The position numbers and the translations under genes are program-made. The notes under the pieces are model-generated. The model worked only from the letters and a program-made list of their open reading frames with translations. It had not been told where the DNA came from and did no database searches. From CAYMJK01 sp043101635 (lineage in GTDB: Bacteria; Planctomycetota; Phycisphaerae; Phycisphaerales; UBA1924), in the NCBI GenBank assembly GCA_043101635.1, contig JBICIE010000282.1, positions 1-28,002 of the forward strand: a stretch of DNA of 28,002 nucleotides, written 5' to 3'. Positions within the stretch are counted from its first letter, which is position 1. The number at the start of each line of letters is the position of its first letter. Below are positions 6,981-14,932 of the stretch, piece by piece.

Positions 6981-9733
6981 GGGCCGCCTCCGGCGCCGGG
7001 CGCCCCGTCGGTCTGAGCGGGCGTCTCGGCCATCAGCCCGTTGAGATCGCCCAGCAGCTTGCCCCATGGCTCGGGGCCGAAGTCGGGGTGCAGCAGGCGG
7101 TGCTGGACCATGACCGCGCGGGCTTTGGCCGGCTCGAGCATCCAGAGCAGGCGGAGGGACTGGTAGCGGGCTTCGTACCAGTCGGCCGAGCCATCGGGCA
7201 GGCCGGCGAGCAGACGCCGCCAGGCGTCGAGGGCCTCCTCGTGCTCCCCGGCAGCCTCGGCAAGGCGCCCAAGGCGGCGCAGGACCCCGGGGGCGGTCTG
7301 GCCGGCCTCGAGCATGCGCCGGTCGAGCAGCAGGGCCTGCTGAAGCGACTGGCTGTCCTGCTCGGCGTTCCAGACCGACTCGGCAGCTCGGGCGACGGTG
7401 TCATAGAGCGACTGGACCGCCCGCGACGACAGAGCGGTCGCGTCGGTCCCAAACTGGGTGATGACGCGCGCGCCGCGCTGGACCACGAGGCGGGCCAGGC
7501 GTGGATCGGCCGGCGCCTGATCCCACAGCGTCACGGCCCGGCGATAGGCCTCGCGCTCGGCGGCGTCGGCGAAAGGGCCGCCGGCGGCGCGCAGGCGATC
7601 GAGCAGGGCGTCGGCCCGGGCGTCATCGGCGCGGTGCAGGGCGATCTGCAGGCGCCGGTAGGTCAGTTCGTCGGCGATATCGCCGAGATCGAGCTGGCGC
7701 CGGGCGGCGATCTGGTCGAGCGTCGCCAGGGCAGCTTCGGCGCGGGCCAGGTCGGGGGCGCTGGTCGCCAGCACGACGGCGAGGATCTGGCGCGTGCGGC
7801 GGATCAGGGACTCGACCGCCTCGTCGGCTTCGGCGGCGTCGCCCTCGATGGCGCGCCGGCGGTCAAGCTCCAGCAGCGGCTCGGCCACGGTGAGGAATCG
7901 CACGGCGGCGAAGTCGCGGCGCGAGGACGGCGCGGCGCTGAACAACCGGAACAGCAGGGTCGCGGCGTGGCGGCGGGCCGCCTCGTAGAGCGGCGAGCTT
8001 TCCGGCACATCGAGGAGGATCTCGACGGCGTCGGCGTCGTCGATGACGCCCTCGGCGGCCTGACGGATGAGCAGGCGGGCAGCGCGCTCGGTAGCGGGAT
8101 AGGAGCGCAGGTAGATCTCGACGACCCGGAGAAACTCGGGGCGCAGCGACGGGCGGCCGCTCTCCACTGCGCGATCAAGGGCCACCACCGCCAGCCACAT
8201 CGCCTCCTCGGCCTGCTCGGTCGTGGAGGCCTGGGCGTGGGCCTGCTCGAAGCGTCGGGCGGCCTCCTCCAGGTCGCCGGCGTAGTAGCGGGCGAGGGCG
8301 GCGACCATCATCGCGTTGGAGAGTTCCTGGGGGTAGCGCTCGGCGTCCGGGGCTCGGGCCGCGCCATCGAGCGAGTCGGTGACGAGGCGGTACTGGGTGA
8401 TGACGGCGTCGGCGGTGGCCGGCTCATCGGCCGGATCGCCACTGGCCTGGTGGGCCTCTCGGGCGTCGTCGTAGGCCTGCAGGCCGCGGACGTAGGCGAA
8501 GATGAAGCCCTCGCCGGTCATCGGGGCCGAGCCGAAGATCTCGACGAGATCGAGCACGTGGGCGACCTCGCCGCGCTCGATGAGATCCTGCATGGCGGCG
8601 GCGGCGACCTCTTCGATCAGCGGGCGGGCGCGATCGGGCAGGCTGGCGCGGGAGAGGGCCTCCAGGGCCTTGACGGCGATAAGCCGGGCCTCGGCGGTCT
8701 CCAGCGGCGCGGGGGCGCCTTCGAGGCCGCGCTGCTGGCGCATCCGGTCGGCGTACCAGTCGACATCGGACCATTTGCCGGCGGAGGCGAGGGCGCCGAG
8801 CTTGCGCACGAAGAGCTGGTCGCGCACCGGGGGCGGGACCTCGCCGTTGTTCTCGATCAGTTCGAGCCAGCGCAGGGCGTCGTCGCTGTTGCCGCGGAGG
8901 CCTTCGCACAGCGCGACGCCGAGGGCGGCCCGGGCGACGTGCTCGTAGCGCAGGAGTCCCTGGCTGATGCGCTCGAGGTTGGGCAGCTTGCCCTCGCTGG
9001 CGTTGAGCAGCCAGCCGAAGTGGCGCAGGCCGTCGACGGCGTAGCGCTCGGCGCCGCTGAGCGTTGCGAGGTAGTAGCAGGTCCAGCCGGCGTAGTAATG
9101 GGCCAGCGAGCGCACGCGCCGGGCCTCATCGAGGGCGCGGCGCTGCTGCGGCTCGGTCATGCGTCCGGTTTCATCGAGGCGTTCGTAGTACTCGACCTCG
9201 CGGTGGGCTCGGCTGGCGATGTCTTCGAAGGTCGGGAGGCTGGCCCGCAGCACGCGCTCGGCCTCTTCGCGCTCGGCGGCGGTGGCCATGCGGAGCTGCT
9301 CGCGCTCGACAGCGCCCTCGGCGACCAGATACTGGGCCTTGGCGAGGCTGATGCGCAGGTCGAGCGACTCGGCCTCGGGCACGAGGCGCAGCAGTTCGCG
9401 AGAGCGGTTCTCCCAGATCACGCGATCGGCGGGGTCGGCCAGCGACTCGAGCATGCGCACGTACAGGGCAGCCCGGCGCGTGGCGATCTCGGCGCGGACC
9501 TGCGGCGCCGCGCTCTCCCGGCGGTCGCGCAGCAGGGCCGCGAGCGCCTCCTCGAGGTTGCGCTGCTGGAGGTAAGTTTCGAGCGGATCGGGCTGGGGCT
9601 GGAGAGAAGTGGCGGAGTGGCAGAGTGGCAAAGTGACAAAGTGCGTGCAGAAAACCGCGCAAGCGGACGCGAAACGGCATGGCGACTTTGCCACTTTGCC
9701 ACCTCGCCGCTTTGCCACTCGCCTGCTACTCAT
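6977..9733 (-). CDS. Large TPR-like helical-repeat protein
   Basis: 918 aa, almost entirely alpha-helical with many 30-40-residue helix pairs of TPR character (for example AMMVAALARYYAGDLEEAARRFEQAHAQA and RRLGRLAEAAGEHEEALDAWRRLLAGLPDGS). This suggests a scaffold that binds other proteins. The ATG at 9733 lies within the last codons of the upstream ExbD gene. The first 42 residues are odd: they are encoded by an octamer-based inverted repeat (9608-9724), are basic and then hydrophobic (FASACAVFCTHFVTLPLC), and do not look like the rest of the protein. They may act as a makeshift signal peptide or have replaced one. The 3' end overlaps the next gene by 4 bp. Confidence 0.78.
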   Translation of the reverse strand: MSSRRVAKRRGGKVAKSPCRFASACAVFCTHFVTLPLCHSATSLQPQPDPLETYLQQRNLEEALAALLRDRRESAAPQVRAEIATRRAALYVRMLESLADPADRVIWENRSRELLRLVPEAESLDLRISLAKAQYLVAEGAVEREQLRMATAAEREEAERVLRASLPTFEDIASRAHREVEYYERLDETGRMTEPQQRRALDEARRVRSLAHYYAGWTCYYLATLSGAERYAVDGLRHFGWLLNASEGKLPNLERISQGLLRYEHVARAALGVALCEGLRGNSDDALRWLELIENNGEVPPPVRDQLFVRKLGALASAGKWSDVDWYADRMRQQRGLEGAPAPLETAEARLIAVKALEALSRASLPDRARPLIEEVAAAAMQDLIERGEVAHVLDLVEIFGSAPMTGEGFIFAYVRGLQAYDDAREAHQASGDPADEPATADAVITQYRLVTDSLDGAARAPDAERYPQELSNAMMVAALARYYAGDLEEAARRFEQAHAQASTTEQAEEAMWLAVVALDRAVESGRPSLRPEFLRVVEIYLRSYPATERAARLLIRQAAEGVIDDADAVEILLDVPESSPLYEAARRHAATLLFRLFSAAPSSRRDFAAVRFLTVAEPLLELDRRRAIEGDAAEADEAVESLIRRTRQILAVVLATSAPDLARAEAALATLDQIAARRQLDLGDIADELTYRRLQIALHRADDARADALLDRLRAAGGPFADAAEREAYRRAVTLWDQAPADPRLARLVVQRGARVITQFGTDATALSSRAVQSLYDTVARAAESVWNAEQDSQSLQQALLLDRRMLEAGQTAPGVLRRLGRLAEAAGEHEEALDAWRRLLAGLPDGSADWYEARYQSLRLLWMLEPAKARAVMVQHRLLHPDFGPEPWGKLLGDLNGLMAETPAQTDGAPGAGGGP
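9608..9724. repeat. Octamer tandem arrays in inverted orientation inside a coding 5' end
   Basis: The left arm (9608-9643) is four and a half 8-bp units of AGTGGCRR type (AGTGGCGG, AGTGGCAG, AGTGGCAA, AGTGACAA, AGTG). The right arm (9685-9724) carries the reverse complement: ACTTTGCC twice, then ACCTCGCC and GCTTTGCC. About 41 bp separate the arms, so transcripts could fold into a long imperfect hairpin. The unit is not a multiple of three, so the reading frame rotates through it. The element encodes residues 4-42 of the 918-aa protein. Confidence 0.8.
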
Positions 9734-10142
9734 GCGCCGGCACGTAGCTCCGCTTGGTGAATCCCGCGTCGATGGCCGCCTGCTTGGCGGCGGCGATGGC
9801 CCAGACGGGGGCGCGGTCCATGCCCCGGATGAACACGCCGCCCTCCTTGGGCAACTCGCGCAGCAGGACAGTCAGCTCCTGCTGGGTGCGCAGCGTGCGC
9901 TGGCCGATCAGGTAGACCACCTCGCCGCCGAGAGCATCGACGGTGACGATCTGCGGCTCGAAGTCCGCGGCCTGCCCGCCGCTGTCCTGCTGGGCGGCGA
10001 GGGCCGACGCCAGGTTGGATTCGCTGGGCGTGAGCGTGGAGGTGACCATGAAGTAGATCAGCAGCAGGAAGACCACGTCGATCAGGCTGGTGATCGGCAG
10101 GCGGGCGAGCCCGTCGCGTTCTCTGTCGCGGGTGAACTTCAC
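9726..10142 (-). CDS. ExbD/TolR-family protein (second copy)
   Basis: 138 aa. It has a cytosolic basic N-terminus, one transmembrane helix (about 17-35, LPITSLIDVVFLLLIYFMV) with the conserved proton-path Asp at 22, and a periplasmic domain with the beta-alpha pattern of ExbD/TolR. With the TolQ-like protein it should form a proton-driven motor that transmits force to the cell envelope. It starts at GTG (10142), which overlaps the first ExbD gene's stop as GTGA. The stop lies beyond the start of the 918-aa gene (8-bp overlap). Two consecutive ExbD genes with one channel gene suggest a heteromeric stator. Confidence 0.9.
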   Translation of the reverse strand: MKFTRDRERDGLARLPITSLIDVVFLLLIYFMVTSTLTPSESNLASALAAQQDSGGQAADFEPQIVTVDALGGEVVYLIGQRTLRTQQELTVLLRELPKEGGVFIRGMDRAPVWAIAAAKQAAIDAGFTKRSYVPAHE

Positions 10143-10555
10143 CGGCGCCTCTCGATCGTGCCGAGCTTCCAGGACCGCACGCCTGATGCGGCGAGGCGCT
10201 CGGCGAGCTGGTTGATGTTGGCCGCGCTGCTGTTGCGATCGGCCCGCACCAGCAGGTCGACGCCGCCGGGCCCGGCAGCGCGGATCTCGGCCTCCAGGCG
10301 GGCCATCAGCGCATCGAGCGTCAGAGGCGCCTGCTCGACCAGGAACTGGCCGCTGGCGTCGACATCGACCACCAGGGCCGAGGGATCCAGGGCGTCGGAC
10401 TCCCCGGGCTGCTCGGGCAGGTCGATGGGCGTGCGGCTGACCTGGGAGAACTGCGCGGTGTACATGAAGAAGATGATGAGCTGAAGCGTCACATCGATCA
10501 TCGGCGTCAGATCGACGCCGGCAGTCCGCCGTCTTGTGCGCCGGCCGAAGTTCAT
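10139..10555 (-). CDS. ExbD/TolR-family protein (first copy)
   Basis: 138 aa. The N-terminus is very basic (MNFGRRTRRRTAG), followed by the hallmark VDLTPMIDVTLQLIIFFM transmembrane helix with the conserved Asp at 21. The periplasmic domain includes VVDVDASGQFLV and LLVRADRNSSAANINQLAERL, typical of ExbD/TolR. The ATG at 10555 overlaps the channel gene's stop as ATGA. It differs clearly in sequence from the neighbouring ExbD, so the pair is old or was assembled from two lineages. No TonB or TolA gene follows, so the load it moves is probably one of the operon's own large proteins. Confidence 0.92.
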   Translation of the reverse strand: MNFGRRTRRRTAGVDLTPMIDVTLQLIIFFMYTAQFSQVSRTPIDLPEQPGESDALDPSALVVDVDASGQFLVEQAPLTLDALMARLEAEIRAAGPGGVDLLVRADRNSSAANINQLAERLAASGVRSWKLGTIERRR

Positions 10556-11307
10556 GGCGCTGCGGCGCTCTGGGCCGGGGCCGGGGCGCGCGTCGCGGCC
10601 GTGGCCTGCCCGGGCCCGCGGGCCGCCGGCGCCTGCAGGCGGGCGGACAGTTCCTCGGTGATCTCCGCCGCCTCCGCCGCGAGATGGTCGATGCGGTTGC
10701 GGAAGAACGAGTACGCCGCGGTGCTGGGGATGGCGACGATCAGGCCGAGCACCGTCGTGATCAGGGCCACCGAGATGTCGCCGGCGAGCTGATCGGGCCG
10801 GGCGAAGCCCTCGGTGAAGCTGATGGTTTCGAAGGCGCCGACCATGCCGACGACGGTGCCCAGCAGCCCGAGCATCGGCGCCACCGCGGCGATCAGGCCG
10901 ATGCCATCGGTGGCCCGGTGCAGGCGCGAGATCTGCTCCTGACCCGCTTCCTCCAGGGCCGATCGCAACTCCAGCAGCCCGAAGGCCGAGCGGCTGCAGC
11001 GCGTCAGGGCGGAGGCGAACATGCGGGCCAGGAACGAGTCGTTGACCGGGTCCTGGCAGAAGCGGATGGCGCCGCGGATGTCGTTGGCGCTGAGCAGCTT
11101 GTCGAGGCCCTGAACGACCTCCGGCGGCGTGAGCCGGCGCTGGCGCACCTGGAGCAGTTGCATCATGGCCAGCGTGACGGCCACCAGGCTCAGGCCGATG
11201 ATGGCAAAGCCGATCGGCCCGCCGGAGGCGATGTGGTCCAGCCACGATTTGCCGGCTTCCGGCGGCGGCGTGGTCTGTGCAAGCAGCAGCAATCGGTCCA
11301 TGCTCAC
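10552..11307 (-). CDS. MotA/TolQ/ExbB-family proton channel
   Basis: 251 aa. It has three transmembrane helices: about 31-53 (after a short periplasmic N-terminus), 136-159 (IGLIAAVAPMLGLLGTVVGMVGAF, the family's signature helix) and 177-201 (ISVALITTVLGLIVAIPSTAAYSFF). The large loop between the first two is cytosolic. The Ala/Pro-rich tail (about 225-251) is unusual. A GTG at 11307 overlaps the upstream stop as GTGA. An ATG two codons later (11301) has GAGGTG at good spacing, so either could be used. With the two ExbD proteins it should form an ion-driven motor in the inner membrane. Confidence 0.92.
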   Translation of the reverse strand: MSMDRLLLLAQTTPPPEAGKSWLDHIASGGPIGFAIIGLSLVAVTLAMMQLLQVRQRRLTPPEVVQGLDKLLSANDIRGAIRFCQDPVNDSFLARMFASALTRCSRSAFGLLELRSALEEAGQEQISRLHRATDGIGLIAAVAPMLGLLGTVVGMVGAFETISFTEGFARPDQLAGDISVALITTVLGLIVAIPSTAAYSFFRNRIDHLAAEAAEITEELSARLQAPAARGPGQATAATRAPAPAQSAAAP

Positions 11308-12404
11308 CTCTGATCCTGTCCGGCGGCGGGCGCCGGAGTCCAGGCAATTGTCAGCGCGGGATGGGAAGGGAATCGATCTTCCAGTTCGCGGCGCAGGGCC
11401 AGCGAGGCCTCGATGCGCCCGAGCTGCGCCAGCTCGCGCGAGGCCTCGGCCAGGCCGAGGCCGGCGAGGTACGGGTGGGTCTCGGCGAACAGGGCGGGGC
11501 CCGAGAGCAGTTCGGCGACACCGAGCAGGCGCTGCTGCTCATCGGGCTCGCGGATGAGCGAGCGGCCGAGGGCGATGCGCAGCCAGGCGCTCAGCCAGGG
11601 CGCAGCGCCTTCATCGAGTCGCTGGCGCAGGCGGATGCGGGCGCTGGCGCGCTCAGCGGGCGGCCCGATGCGCGCGGCGACGATGTCGCGCACCAGGCGC
11701 ACGGCGGGGTCGCCGGTCGCCGGCGGCAGTTCGGCCGAAAGGCCCGCTTCGAAGCGCGCCGCGGCGACGTAGAGGGCCCGCAGGGCGCTGGCCTGCTCGT
11801 TCTCCAGCGCCTGGCCCGGTTCGCCGGCGGCGCCGAACTGGCGCACCGAGGCCCAGTCGAGCCACATGGGCGGCAGCGCCGGCGCCAGCCCGGTGGCCGG
11901 ATCGAGCACCTCGCCGAGGCCGGCAGCGCGGGCCCACTCGGAGGCGAACGGCTGGATGCCGGCCTCGACGCTGGCGCGGGCCTCCAGCAGGGCCAGCCAC
12001 GGCTCGATGGCGCCGATCTGGGCGCCGCGGCGGAGCCGGCAGCGCATCAGCCCCTCGCGGATCACCGCGGCGGTCGGGCCGCGCCAGGTGCGCGTCTGGG
12101 CGAACAGTTCCTCGAACAGCGGCTCGGCGCCGACGGCGTCGGCCCGCTCCAGGCGCCGGCGGGCCCGCCAGGCGGCGTCCGCGACGGGCATGAACTCGGC
12201 CGCCTTCTCGGCCTGGTCGCCCTCGATGCGCAGCACGCGGTCCCAGCTCACCAGGTGCAGCGCGCCATCGGGCGCCACGACGAAGACGCCGCGCTCGCTC
12301 ACGCTGCTGATGGCGTCGCCGGGCGGCGTCTCCGGGCCGCGCAGCAGAAGCTGTCCGGCGGCGGCCGGGGCCAGGACCAGCATCGCCAGCAGCGCGACCC
12401 TCAC
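11304..12404 (-). CDS. Secreted alpha-helical protein of unknown function
   Basis: 366 aa from a GTG at 12404 that overlaps the VWA gene's stop as GTGA. The longer upstream frame is only a shadow of the VWA gene. Residues 1-17 are a signal peptide (MRVALLAMLVLAPAAAG). A short beta-rich part with GVFVVAPDGALHLVSWDRVLRIEG (about 38-62) is followed by helices with TPR-like composition to the end, including a last unit ELAQLGRIEASLALRRELEDRFPSHP. No catalytic motif is visible. Its place between the VWA and channel genes suggests a periplasmic part of the same complex. Confidence 0.78.
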   Translation of the reverse strand: MRVALLAMLVLAPAAAGQLLLRGPETPPGDAISSVSERGVFVVAPDGALHLVSWDRVLRIEGDQAEKAAEFMPVADAAWRARRRLERADAVGAEPLFEELFAQTRTWRGPTAAVIREGLMRCRLRRGAQIGAIEPWLALLEARASVEAGIQPFASEWARAAGLGEVLDPATGLAPALPPMWLDWASVRQFGAAGEPGQALENEQASALRALYVAAARFEAGLSAELPPATGDPAVRLVRDIVAARIGPPAERASARIRLRQRLDEGAAPWLSAWLRIALGRSLIREPDEQQRLLGVAELLSGPALFAETHPYLAGLGLAEASRELAQLGRIEASLALRRELEDRFPSHPALTIAWTPAPAAGQDQR

Positions 12405-13324
12405 CCGCCCGGCCCCGGCACGTGGGTGTAGGTGCCGCCGGAGCGGCGCGCGATGTAGCGCATCAGCGCCTCGGCCTCGTTGGACCCGAACGTGATGCAG
12501 TGGATCGGGATGTCGAACCGGCGGTTGAGCTTCTCGATCTCGACGGCGACCTCCTCGGCGAAGAGCCCGTCGGTCATGAAGTAGATGGCGTCCGGGCGCG
12601 GCTTGAGGCTGAAGACGAGCTGGAACGCCGGGCCCGGCTCGGTCCCGCCGCCGACATCGAACGCCGCGACCTCGCGCCGGACCCAGACCTTGCCGCGCTC
12701 GGTGGCGTCGGTCCACTTAGCCTCGCCGCCGAGCGGGACCGCGCCGTTGCTGTACAGCGCCACGAAGAAGCTGCTGGTCTCCGACAGGTTGGCCAGCGAG
12801 CGGGCCAGTTCGGCCCGCAGGGCCTCGATTTTGCCCGAGACGCTCATCGAGCCGGAGCGGTCCACGATGTAGGCGAAGCGGCTGCCGGTGGCCTCGATGC
12901 CGAAGAAGTTGGCGCCGCCGCCAGCGCCGCCGAGACCGAGGCCGGCGCCGCTGACATCGCCGGCGCCGACCTGCGACCCGACCTCGCCGAGATCCTCGAT
13001 CAGGGCCGAGACCTCGGCATCCAGTTGCTGGTCCAGCAGGTCGATCTGCGGCAGCTCGGCCTCATCGGAGGGGATCTCGGGCACATCGTCCATGAGCGCC
13101 TCGGCTTCGAGGCGAGCCAGTTCGACATCGGTGACGATGGCGAATTCGACCGGCTCGACCGAGGCGCCGCGCGGGCCCGCCGGCCGGCTGAAGGCGATCA
13201 GAGCGGCCAACGCGAGCAACGTGGAGTGGGCCACCAGCGAGGCGACCAGCGCGATCACCAGCACGGTGGTCCGCCGGCGCAGCGGGTCGCTGTGGCCATC
13301 CTGCTCGTGCTGGGGAGGGGGCAT
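12401..13324 (-). CDS. Membrane-anchored VWA-domain protein, first gene of the motor operon
   Basis: 307 aa. A short cytosolic N-terminus and one transmembrane helix (about 20-44) are followed by an acidic linker (65-115), a Gly-rich stretch (115-140) and a von Willebrand A domain (about 148-300). The metal-ion-dependent adhesion site is intact: D155, S157 and S159 in VDRSGSMS, T228 in GGGTEP and D252 in FMTDG. It should therefore bind a divalent metal and a ligand protein in the periplasm. The Lys/Arg-rich N-terminus plus anchor is reminiscent of TonB/TolA topology, so this protein may be what the TolQ/ExbD motor moves. It is the first gene of the operon and diverges from pyrH. AGGA lies about 9 nt before the ATG. 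Confidence 0.88.
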   Translation of the reverse strand: MPPPQHEQDGHSDPLRRRTTVLVIALVASLVAHSTLLALAALIAFSRPAGPRGASVEPVEFAIVTDVELARLEAEALMDDVPEIPSDEAELPQIDLLDQQLDAEVSALIEDLGEVGSQVGAGDVSGAGLGLGGAGGGANFFGIEATGSRFAYIVDRSGSMSVSGKIEALRAELARSLANLSETSSFFVALYSNGAVPLGGEAKWTDATERGKVWVRREVAAFDVGGGTEPGPAFQLVFSLKPRPDAIYFMTDGLFAEEVAVEIEKLNRRFDIPIHCITFGSNEAEALMRYIARRSGGTYTHVPGPGG

Positions 13325-13418
13325 GTGCTGTCCTATCGGCTCGGCAGCGCGCTGCTGGCAAGGGGCGCCGGGCCTCCTGGAGCCGTTCGCAGCCGGTCCG
13401 GGCCCGGTTCGCGGGTTC

Positions 13419-13447
13419 TTGACCGGTGTACCGCCCGGGGGTTCAAT
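13419..13447 (+). promoter_or_regulatory. Sigma-70-like promoter of pyrH
   Basis: TTGACC (13419-13424) and TTCAAT (13442-13447) are 17 bp apart, with 5 and 4 of 6 consensus matches. A start near 13455 would give a leader of about 45 nt. It lies in the 176-bp divergent region shared with the VWA operon, for which I see no convincing promoter. Confidence 0.5.
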
Positions 13448-13500
13448 GCGTGGCGCCTCCGCCCGGTTGGGGGCGCCTCACCATCCTATCTGGACCGCCC

Positions 13501-14247
13501 ATGCCCGATGCAACCGATGACCAGGCGCCGGCCCGAGCCGGGTGCAGGGTGCTGCTCAAGCTCAGCGGCGAGAGCTTCGCCGCCCCCGGCGCCTTCGGCA
13601 TCGGGCCCGAGCAGGTGGCCCACATCGCCCGGCAGACGGCGGACGCCGCGGGCAAGGGCGCCCAGGTCGCAGTGGTCGTCGGCGGGGGCAACATCATCCG
13701 CGGGGCCCAGCTTGCCGAGGCGGGCACGGTGCACCGGGCCACGGCCGACTACATGGGCATGCTCGGCACCGTGATCAACGCGCTGGCCCTGCGCGAGGCG
13801 TTGACGGAGATCGGCGTTGAGAGCCGGGTGATGAGCGCCATCGAGATCCGGGCGGTCGCCGAGCCGTTCATCCGGGGCCGGGCCATCCGCCACCTGGAGA
13901 AGGGGCGGATCGTGATCCTGGCGGCGGGCACCGGCAACCCGTTCTTCAGCACCGACACCTGCGCTGCCCTGCGGGCGGCGGAGCTGGAGTGCGACATCCT
14001 GTTGAAGGCGACCAAGGTCGATGGCGTCTACTCGGCCGACCCAGCCAAGGACCCGTCGGCCACCCGCTTCGACCGGCTCACGGCCACCGAGGCGGTGCAG
14101 CGGAACCTGAAGGTGATGGACCTGGCGGCGCTGACCATGTGCCGCGACAACCACATCCCGGTGGTGGTCTTCGACTTCGCCAAGCCCGGCGCTATCGGCC
14201 GGGCGGTCGCCGGCGAGCCGATCGGGACCCGGGTCGACCCCGAGTAG
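13501..14247 (+). CDS. pyrH: UMP kinase
   Basis: 248 aa (E. coli PyrH has 241). It phosphorylates UMP to UDP with ATP in the cytosol, the entry to pyrimidine nucleotide synthesis after de novo UMP. Amino-acid-kinase-fold motifs are clear: LLKLSGESF (18-26), GGGNIIRG (61-68), ADYMGMLGTVINALAL (82-97), GTGNPFFSTDTCAALRA, LLKATKVDGVY and the VFDF strand near the end. The ATG at 13501 was chosen because similarity begins just after it and the longer frame reads through the promoter region. The ribosome-binding site is weak. It is followed by frr, the classical pyrH-frr neighbourhood, with a heptamer repeat in the 104-bp gap. Confidence 0.96.
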   Translation: MPDATDDQAPARAGCRVLLKLSGESFAAPGAFGIGPEQVAHIARQTADAAGKGAQVAVVVGGGNIIRGAQLAEAGTVHRATADYMGMLGTVINALALREALTEIGVESRVMSAIEIRAVAEPFIRGRAIRHLEKGRIVILAAGTGNPFFSTDTCAALRAAELECDILLKATKVDGVYSADPAKDPSATRFDRLTATEAVQRNLKVMDLAALTMCRDNHIPVVVFDFAKPGAIGRAVAGEPIGTRVDPE

Positions 14248-14249
14248 CC

Positions 14250-14284
14250 CTGATCCCGGATCGCTGATCCCCGATCCCCGGCCC
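14250..14284. repeat. Heptamer tandem repeat between pyrH and frr
   Basis: Five consecutive 7-bp units start 2 bp after the pyrH stop: CTGATCC, CGGATCG, CTGATCC, CCGATCC and CCGGCCC. The period is seven with partial degeneracy. No stable hairpin of terminator type accompanies it. Confidence 0.6.
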
Positions 14285-14351
14285 TGCTTATCATCCGCCT
14301 CCAACTCGATTTCTGCCCCCGCGCGGGGCGGCCGCAAGAGGAGCCGCGCAT

Positions 14352-14924
14352 ATGTCTACCGACCCCGACACCATCCTCCTGGAGGCCGAGGACGCCATGA
14401 CCAAGGGCGTCGACTACCTCAAGCAGGAACTCCGCGGCGTGCGGACCGGCCGGGCCACCACCTCGCTGGTCGAGTACCTCAAGGTCGACTACTACGGCTC
14501 GGCCACGGAGCTCAAGAACCTGGCGGCCATCAGCGTGCCGGAGCCGACGCAGCTTCTGATCAAGCCGTTCGACGCTTCGGCGATCAGCGAGATCAAGAAG
14601 GCGATCGAATCCAGCGGCATCGGGCTGAACCCGATGGTCGAGGCCAAGCAGATCCGCATCAACGTGCCGGCGCCATCCTCGGACCAGCGCCAGAAGCTGG
14701 TGCAGCGCTGCCGCAAGATGGGCGAGGAGGCCAAGGTGGTGCTCCGCAACGCCCGGCGGGACGCCAACAAGCACGCCGAGACCCTCGCCAAGCAGGAGGG
14801 CAAGCACTTCTCCGAGGATGAGATCAAGACGCTGAAGGATGAGATCCAGGAACTGCTGAAGAAGTACGAGGCGGAGACGGACCAGCGCGTCGAGGAGAAG
14901 TGCAAGGAAGTGCTGGAGGTTTAG
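14352..14924 (+). CDS. frr: Ribosome recycling factor
   Basis: 190 aa (E. coli 185). With EF-G it splits the post-termination 70S ribosome in the cytosol. The signature features are present: RGVRTGRATTSLVEYLKVDYYGSATELKNLAAISVPEPTQLLIKPFD near the N-terminus, then INVPAPSSDQRQKLVQRCRKMGEEAKVVLRNARRDAN and the KHFSEDEIKTLKDEIQELLKKY helix of the three-helix bundle. The start ATG (14352) is preceded by AAGAGGAG. It closes the short pyrH-frr unit. Confidence 0.97.
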   Translation: MSTDPDTILLEAEDAMTKGVDYLKQELRGVRTGRATTSLVEYLKVDYYGSATELKNLAAISVPEPTQLLIKPFDASAISEIKKAIESSGIGLNPMVEAKQIRINVPAPSSDQRQKLVQRCRKMGEEAKVVLRNARRDANKHAETLAKQEGKHFSEDEIKTLKDEIQELLKKYEAETDQRVEEKCKEVLEV

Positions 14925-14932
14925 GGGGGGAA

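Noticed and set aside
9608..9724. CRISPR-like array
   Set aside because: The units are only 8 bp, directly adjacent with no spacers, and inverted in the second arm, and no cas genes are present.
6971..9760. Very long plus-strand open frame (929 aa) opposite the 918-aa helical-repeat gene
   Set aside because: It mirrors the minus-strand gene codon for codon, is Gly/Ala/Arg-rich with no family resemblance, and breaks the operon architecture. High GC content makes such antisense frames common.
10556..11347. N-terminal extension of the first ExbD frame to 402 aa
   Set aside because: The extra part overlaps the TolQ-type gene in another frame. The ATG at 10555 with an ATGA overlap and a canonical ExbD N-terminus is the real start.
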